Assembly: GCA_020216895.1 (NCBI GenBank)
Contig: JAIWOM010000052.1
Span: 1-8,732 of the forward strand
Source of the DNA: Microcella sp.
GTDB lineage: Bacteria > Actinomycetota > Actinomycetes > Actinomycetales > Microbacteriaceae
DNA length: 8,732 nucleotides
Direction of reading: 5' to 3'
The translations under genes and the position numbers were made by a program. This document shows positions 5,652 to 8,732 of the stretch, one piece after another. Numbering within the stretch: the first letter of the stretch is position 1; each line of letters begins with the position of its first letter. Below the pieces are notes generated by a model. The model saw only the letters and a program-made list of their open reading frames with translations. It did no database searches and was not told where the DNA came from.

Positions 5652-7102
5652 CGTGCCTCCCAGGGTACGCTCCAGCGCACCAGAGTGCCGTGCGGCTCGA
5701 CCGGTTCGATCGCGAACTCGCCACCGCGCTCGCGGGCCCGTGCCGCCAGGTTCGCCAGGCCGCTGCGCCGCTCGGTCTCCGGCATGCCCACGCCGTCGTC
5801 CCGCACGGTCACGACCACGCTTGTGCCGCGCACCGCCACCCCCACCTCAACAAGGGTCGCCTGCGCGTGCCGCACCGTGTTCGACAGCGCCTCGCGGGTG
5901 ACGGCTGCGACCTCATCACCGAGACCGAGGTCGACGAGGGTGTCGACGGGGCCCGCGAACTCCAACCGCGAGTCGAGGTGCTCGCCCTCGAGGGTCTCAC
6001 GCACGAGAGTGTTGATGCGGGCGCGCAGGCTGTAGCTGGCCGCGCTCGGCGGGGCCGACAGACGGTAGATCGCCTGCCGGATCTGCCGGATCGTCGAGTC
6101 GATCGCGTCGACCTGGGCGGCGATGCGCCCGCCGGTCGGCGTCGCCGGGTCGCCGACGACGCTCTGCAGCGAGAGACCGACGGCGAACAGGCTCTGGATC
6201 ACGTGATCGTGCAGGTCGCGCGCGATGCGGTCGCGCTCGTCCGCGAGCGCGATGCGCTGCTGGTCGATACGGGCGCGGGCGAGCTCGCGCGCGATGGCCA
6301 CGGAGCGGGTGAAGCGGTCGATCGGCTCGAGCTCCGCATCCGCCACCGGATGCCCGCTCGCGGCGCGCCGCACCGTCAGCTGCCCGTCCGCCGTCTCCTC
6401 GACCTCCGCCGCCGGGTCGTCCGTCAGCGCGCGCACCGTCGCGGTGATGGTCGTGAGGTCATCGGGGTCGAGCTCGCCGGCGAGGAGCCGCTGGGTGAGG
6501 TGCTCGGAGGCGGCGAGCCAGCGGCGGTCATCCTGCGACTGCTCGTAGAGGCGCGAGTTCGCGATCGCCGTGCCCGCCATCGCCGCGAGCGCCGCGATGA
6601 TCGCCTCGTCGATGTCGTCGAACGGGCCCTCCGAGTGCTCGGTGAGGTAGAGGTTGCCGTAGACAGTGCCACCGACGTGGATGGGGACACCGAGGAACGA
6701 GTCCATCGCCGGGTGGTGCGCGGGGAAGCCGACGGAGCGCGGGTCGGCGGCCAGGTGCTCGAGGCGGATGCTGCGGCCCTCGACGATCACCGCGCCGAGG
6801 ATGCCGCGGCCGGAGGGCAGCTCGCCCATGCGCGCGACATCGGCCTCGTCGAGCCCCGAGTGCAGGAAGCGCTCGAGACGGCCGTCGGCGCCGATCACGC
6901 CGAGCGCGCCGTACCGGGCGCCCACGAGCTCGCGCGCCACGCTCACGATCGTCTGCAGGCGCGGCGTGAGAGCGAGGCTCTCGGTGACCGTCTCGGCGGC
7001 GGCGATGAGCAGCCCGACGCGCCGATAGCCCTCGGTGAGGCCGTCGGCGCGCTCCATGATCCGCTCGACGAGCGCACCGAGCGTGTCGGGGGAGGTGCTC
7101 AC
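5648..7102 (-). CDS. GAF-domain sensor histidine kinase, DevS/DosT-like
   Basis: This is a 484-residue soluble kinase with no membrane segment. A GAF domain spans about 45-185 (SFLGVPIHVGG, GNLYLTEH). A linker follows (about 190-285). The HisKA_3 dimerisation domain holds the phospho-acceptor H298 in ARDLHDHVIQSLFA. The ATPase domain (about 385-480) has the N box REALSNTVRHA, DDGVGMP and GLANLAARARERGG. From memory of mycobacterial DevS, the haem ligand His149 lies in a YHPP context and the distal Tyr171 in TLYL; here H130 (AHHPAM) and Y152 (NLYL) fall at the matching places, so haem binding is possible but unproven. DevS has a second GAF domain that is missing here. The GTG start overlaps the terC stop (GTGA, 7099-7102). 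The product phosphorylates, by inference, the regulator encoded next to it. Confidence 0.93.
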   Translation of the reverse strand: MSTSPDTLGALVERIMERADGLTEGYRRVGLLIAAAETVTESLALTPRLQTIVSVARELVGARYGALGVIGADGRLERFLHSGLDEADVARMGELPSGRGILGAVIVEGRSIRLEHLAADPRSVGFPAHHPAMDSFLGVPIHVGGTVYGNLYLTEHSEGPFDDIDEAIIAALAAMAGTAIANSRLYEQSQDDRRWLAASEHLTQRLLAGELDPDDLTTITATVRALTDDPAAEVEETADGQLTVRRAASGHPVADAELEPIDRFTRSVAIARELARARIDQQRIALADERDRIARDLHDHVIQSLFAVGLSLQSVVGDPATPTGGRIAAQVDAIDSTIRQIRQAIYRLSAPPSAASYSLRARINTLVRETLEGEHLDSRLEFAGPVDTLVDLGLGDEVAAVTREALSNTVRHAQATLVEVGVAVRGTSVVVTVRDDGVGMPETERRSGLANLAARARERGGEFAIEPVEPHGTLVRWSVPWEAR

Positions 7103-7949
7103 GGTGCGCCGTCGGGGTGGTCCAGGGGGCTCGCGGTGCGGCGGGTGCCGCCGAGCGGCAGCGGGGTGGGGTCGCTCGCCAGAGGGTCCTTGACGAGGGT
7201 GGGCCGCAGCTCGACGGGCGCGATCGTCTCGTGGCGCCGCTTCGCCTGACGCGAGCGGTAGACGAGGTTCAGCACCTCGACGATGATCGCGAAGGCGATC
7301 GGGCCGTAGATGAGCGCCTTGTCGATGTGCACGTCGAAGCCCTCGGCGATGAGCGTCGTGCCGATCAGCACGAGGAAGGCCAGCGCGAGCATCTTGACGG
7401 TGGGGTGGCGGTTGACGAAGTCGCTGATGGCCTTCGCGGTGAAGAGCATGAGGGTGATGGCGATGACGACGGCGGCGATCATGATCCAGAGCTCGTCCAC
7501 CATGCCGACCGCGGTGATCACCGAGTCGAGCGAGAACACGATGTCGATGAGCAGGATCTGCACGATGACGCCGGCGAAGGTGACGGTCTTCGTCGACGGA
7601 CGGTCGTGGGCCTCGGCACCCTCGAGCTTCTCGTGAATCTCGACCACGGCCTTGTAGACGAGGAAGAGGCCGCCGAGGATCAGGATCAGGTCGCGGCCCG
7701 AGAAGCCCATGCCGAAGAACTCGAAGATGTCGGCCGTGAGGCTGATGATCCAGCTCGCGGCGAAGAGCAGCAGGATGCGCATGATCATCGCGAGCGAGAG
7801 GCCCACGATGCGCGCCCGGTTCTGCTGCTCGGGGGGAGCTTGCCCGCCAGGATCGAGATGAAGATCACGTTGTCGATGCCCAGGATGATCTCGAGCACGA
7901 GGAGCGTGGCGAACGCGATCAGCAGTTCGGGGGAGAAGGCGAGTTCCAT
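7099..7949 (-). pseudogene. TerC family membrane protein gene interrupted by a 1-base frameshift
   Basis: Two reading frames together encode a full TerC protein (PF03741) of about 283 residues. The first starts at the ATG at 7947-7949 (AGGA seven bases upstream) and gives MELAFSPELL and the conserved LEIILGIDNVIFISIL; it then meets TGA at 7785-7787 after 54 codons. The second frame resumes with EQQNRARIVGL at 7830 and runs to TGA at 7099-7101. It contains the second conserved acidic motif LIDIVFSLDS and about six further hydrophobic helices. The break is in a run of six C (plus strand G, 7831-7836); seven would restore the frame. TerC proteins are membrane metal exporters or metal-loading factors, in several species linked to manganese. 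The C-terminus (last 45 or so residues) is polar. The gene is the first of a terC-kinase-regulator unit. Confidence 0.85.
7830..7836 (-). other. Frameshift site in terC, slippery-type heptamer
   Basis: In the frame of the terC start the minus strand reads CTC CCC CCG AGC. The seven bases C CCC CCG fit the X XXY YYZ pattern of -1 slippage sites, and a -1 step here gives ..LPPEQQ.., the expected family sequence. The same facts fit one missing C in a homopolymer, so this marks the location and not a mechanism. Confidence 0.6.
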
Positions 7950-7970
7950 GCCCGAATCCTAGGGCGAGAC

Positions 7971-7993
7971 GGCGTACACTGGGCGGCGTACAC
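7971..7993. repeat. Direct repeat GGCGTACAC in the terC/ykoE divergent promoter region
   Basis: Two identical 9-base copies lie at 7971-7979 and 7985-7993, with a period of 14 bases. The first copy contains TACACT (7975-7980), a TANNNT -10 match that would start RNA near 7987, just before the TPP aptamer. The pair could be an operator or chance; no -35 match is evident. Confidence 0.4.
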
Positions 7994-8080
7994 GGGAGCC
8001 CGGTGAACCGGGCTGAGAGGAAGCGCACTCACGCTTCGACCGTCGAACCTGATCCGGGTCATGCCGGCGCAGGGAGGACA
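7991..8080 (+). ncRNA. TPP riboswitch (THI element) aptamer
   Basis: This is a clear thiamine pyrophosphate aptamer (RF00059). The conserved core CTGAGAGG (8013-8020) follows the stem GCCCGG (7998-8003) / CCGGGC (8008-8013) with a TGAA loop. A variable hairpin, AAGCG / CGCTT (8021-8025 / 8032-8036), comes next. Then comes the second conserved strand: ACCTGAT (8047-8053), CCGG / CCGG around GTCATG (8054-8067), and GCGCAGGGA. In this family the pyrimidine-sensing helix uses CTGAGA and the pyrophosphate-sensing helix uses the ACCTGAT...GCAGGGA arms. It lies about 70 bases upstream of a thiamine-type ECF transporter gene, as expected. Confidence 0.96.
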
Positions 8081-8089
8081 TCTCGCACC

Positions 8090-8144
8090 CGTGCCGACCG
8101 TTTCGCGGGCGCGACAGGCGTGCCCGCATCGACCGAAAGGCACG
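8090..8144 (+). promoter_or_regulatory. Predicted expression platform masking the ykoE ribosome-binding site
   Basis: CGTGCC (8090-8095) can pair with GGCACG (8139-8144), and TTTCG (8101-8105) with CGAAA (8134-8138), leaving a five-base bulge on one side. A GCGGGC / GCCCGC hairpin (8105-8110 / 8122-8127) closes the inside. This buries GAAAGG (8135-8140), the Shine-Dalgarno site eight bases before the ATG. A competing helix, CGGGT of the aptamer (8055-8059) with ACCCG (8087-8091), would disrupt it. There is no U tract, so control of translation rather than termination is inferred. Confidence 0.55.
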
Positions 8145-8148
8145 TTTC

Positions 8149-8732
8149 ATGACTACTGCTGCACCCACCGGTCCCGCCTCCGCCGCCGCTCGGCCGCCCA
8201 TGAGCTGGCGCGTCGTCGACATCATCGTCGCCAGCGTGCTCGGCGTCGCGGGCGGACTCGTGTTCTGGCTGTGGAACCTCGTCTACTCGCCGCTCACCGC
8301 CCCTCTCGAGGCGGCGCTGCCCGGCCTGCAGGCGCTCGTCTACGCCGTCTGGCTGTTCCCCGCCGTGCTGGTCGGCCTCGTGATCCGCAAGCCGGGCGCC
8401 GCGCTCTACGGCGAGCTCGTCGCCGCCTCGGTCTCCGCCCTGCTGGGCGGCGTCTGGGGCTGGACGGCGATCGCCTGGGGTGCCGCGCAGGGCCTCGGCG
8501 CCGAGCTCGTCTTCGCGCTGCTGCTCTACCGCGCCTGGGGTCTCGCCCCTGCCGTGCTCGCCGGCATCGGCTCGGCCGTGGGTCTCGTCATCATGGACCT
8601 CACGTTCTACTACGCCGGGGCCCGCCCCGAGTTCATGGCCGTCTATGCGGTGAGCGCCGCGCTCTCCGGCGCGGTCATCGCCGGCGCCGGCAGCTGGCTG
8701 CTCGTTCGCGGGCTCGCCCGCACCGGAGCCCT
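8149..8732 (+). CDS. ykoE: YkoE-type ECF transporter S component (thiamine/HMP uptake), 5' part
   Basis: The first 194 codons are open to the window edge; the stop lies outside. After a short Ala/Pro-rich start, MSWRVVDIIVASVLGVAGGLVFWLWN (in two parts, MSWRVVDIIVAS then a hydrophobic helix) opens a protein of about six transmembrane helices. The segments FPAVLVGLVIRKPGAAL, YGELVAASVSALLGG and VWGW match YkoE family proteins as I know them. These are the substrate-binding subunits of ECF importers, usually encoded with the ATPase YkoD and the membrane protein YkoC; those genes should lie just past the right edge. The substrate is thiamine or its pyrimidine part, supported by the TPP riboswitch directly upstream. 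GAAAGG at 8135-8140 gives an eight-base spacing to the ATG and supports this start. Confidence 0.9.
   Translation, partial: MTTAAPTGPASAAARPPMSWRVVDIIVASVLGVAGGLVFWLWNLVYSPLTAPLEAALPGLQALVYAVWLFPAVLVGLVIRKPGAALYGELVAASVSALLGGVWGWTAIAWGAAQGLGAELVFALLLYRAWGLAPAVLAGIGSAVGLVIMDLTFYYAGARPEFMAVYAVSAALSGAVIAGAGSWLLVRGLARTGA

Noticed and set aside
5690..7249. A 519-codon plus-strand open frame across the kinase gene
   Set aside because: The minus strand carries a complete GAF-HisKA-ATPase protein. The plus frame reads as Arg/Asp/Val-rich low-complexity sequence, a typical antisense shadow.
7950..8028. The N-terminal extension of the second terC frame (starting at 8028)
   Set aside because: It reads through the TPP aptamer DNA in the wrong frame and lacks the conserved TerC N-terminus, which is encoded intact in the other frame from 7949.
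1..8732. DosR-type palindromes, transposase genes, tRNA genes and CRISPR repeats
   Set aside because: I looked on both strands and found no convincing match, so none is reported.

Overview
The window is GC-rich with actinobacterial codon use. The mix of GTG starts, leaderless-looking starts, DUF3097, DUF427, a DevR/DosR-type regulator and a TPP riboswitch driving a YkoE-type thiamine importer suggests a high-GC actinobacterium. Family Microbacteriaceae is my best guess, from general resemblance only. No mobile element, CRISPR array, tRNA or rRNA was seen; this looks like ordinary chromosomal core sequence.

Layout, left to right. The 3' end of a DUF3097 gene (+) converges on a small cold-shock protein gene (-), with a hairpin terminator between them. 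A 257-base divergent region holds the cold-shock leader. Next on + come a glycine-rich membrane-anchored hypothetical protein, a DUF427 protein and a ferritin-like/VIT1 fusion (predicted iron or manganese transporter). A structured spacer of about 230 bases leads to an M23 cell-wall peptidase. A family 2 glycosyltransferase follows and appears to have its own leaderless promoter.

On the minus strand, converging on the glycosyltransferase, is a three-gene unit transcribed right to left: terC, a DevS-like GAF histidine kinase and a DevR/DosR-like response regulator. Each junction is a 4-base overlap (GTGA, then ATGA), so expression is very probably coupled. The terC reading frame is broken by one base in a run of six C. 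It is a sequencing error, a mutation or, less likely, a slippage site.

Divergent from terC is a complete TPP riboswitch followed by the start of a ykoE-type ECF transporter S-component gene, which runs off the right edge. The RNA after the aptamer can fold so that it masks the ykoE ribosome-binding site, which suggests translational control by thiamine pyrophosphate.

I found no clearly new multi-gene system. The points most worth a second look are the terC frameshift at a slippery-type heptamer, the conserved putative haem residues in a kinase that lacks the second GAF domain, the structured leader of the M23 gene and the repeat-rich cold-shock leader.
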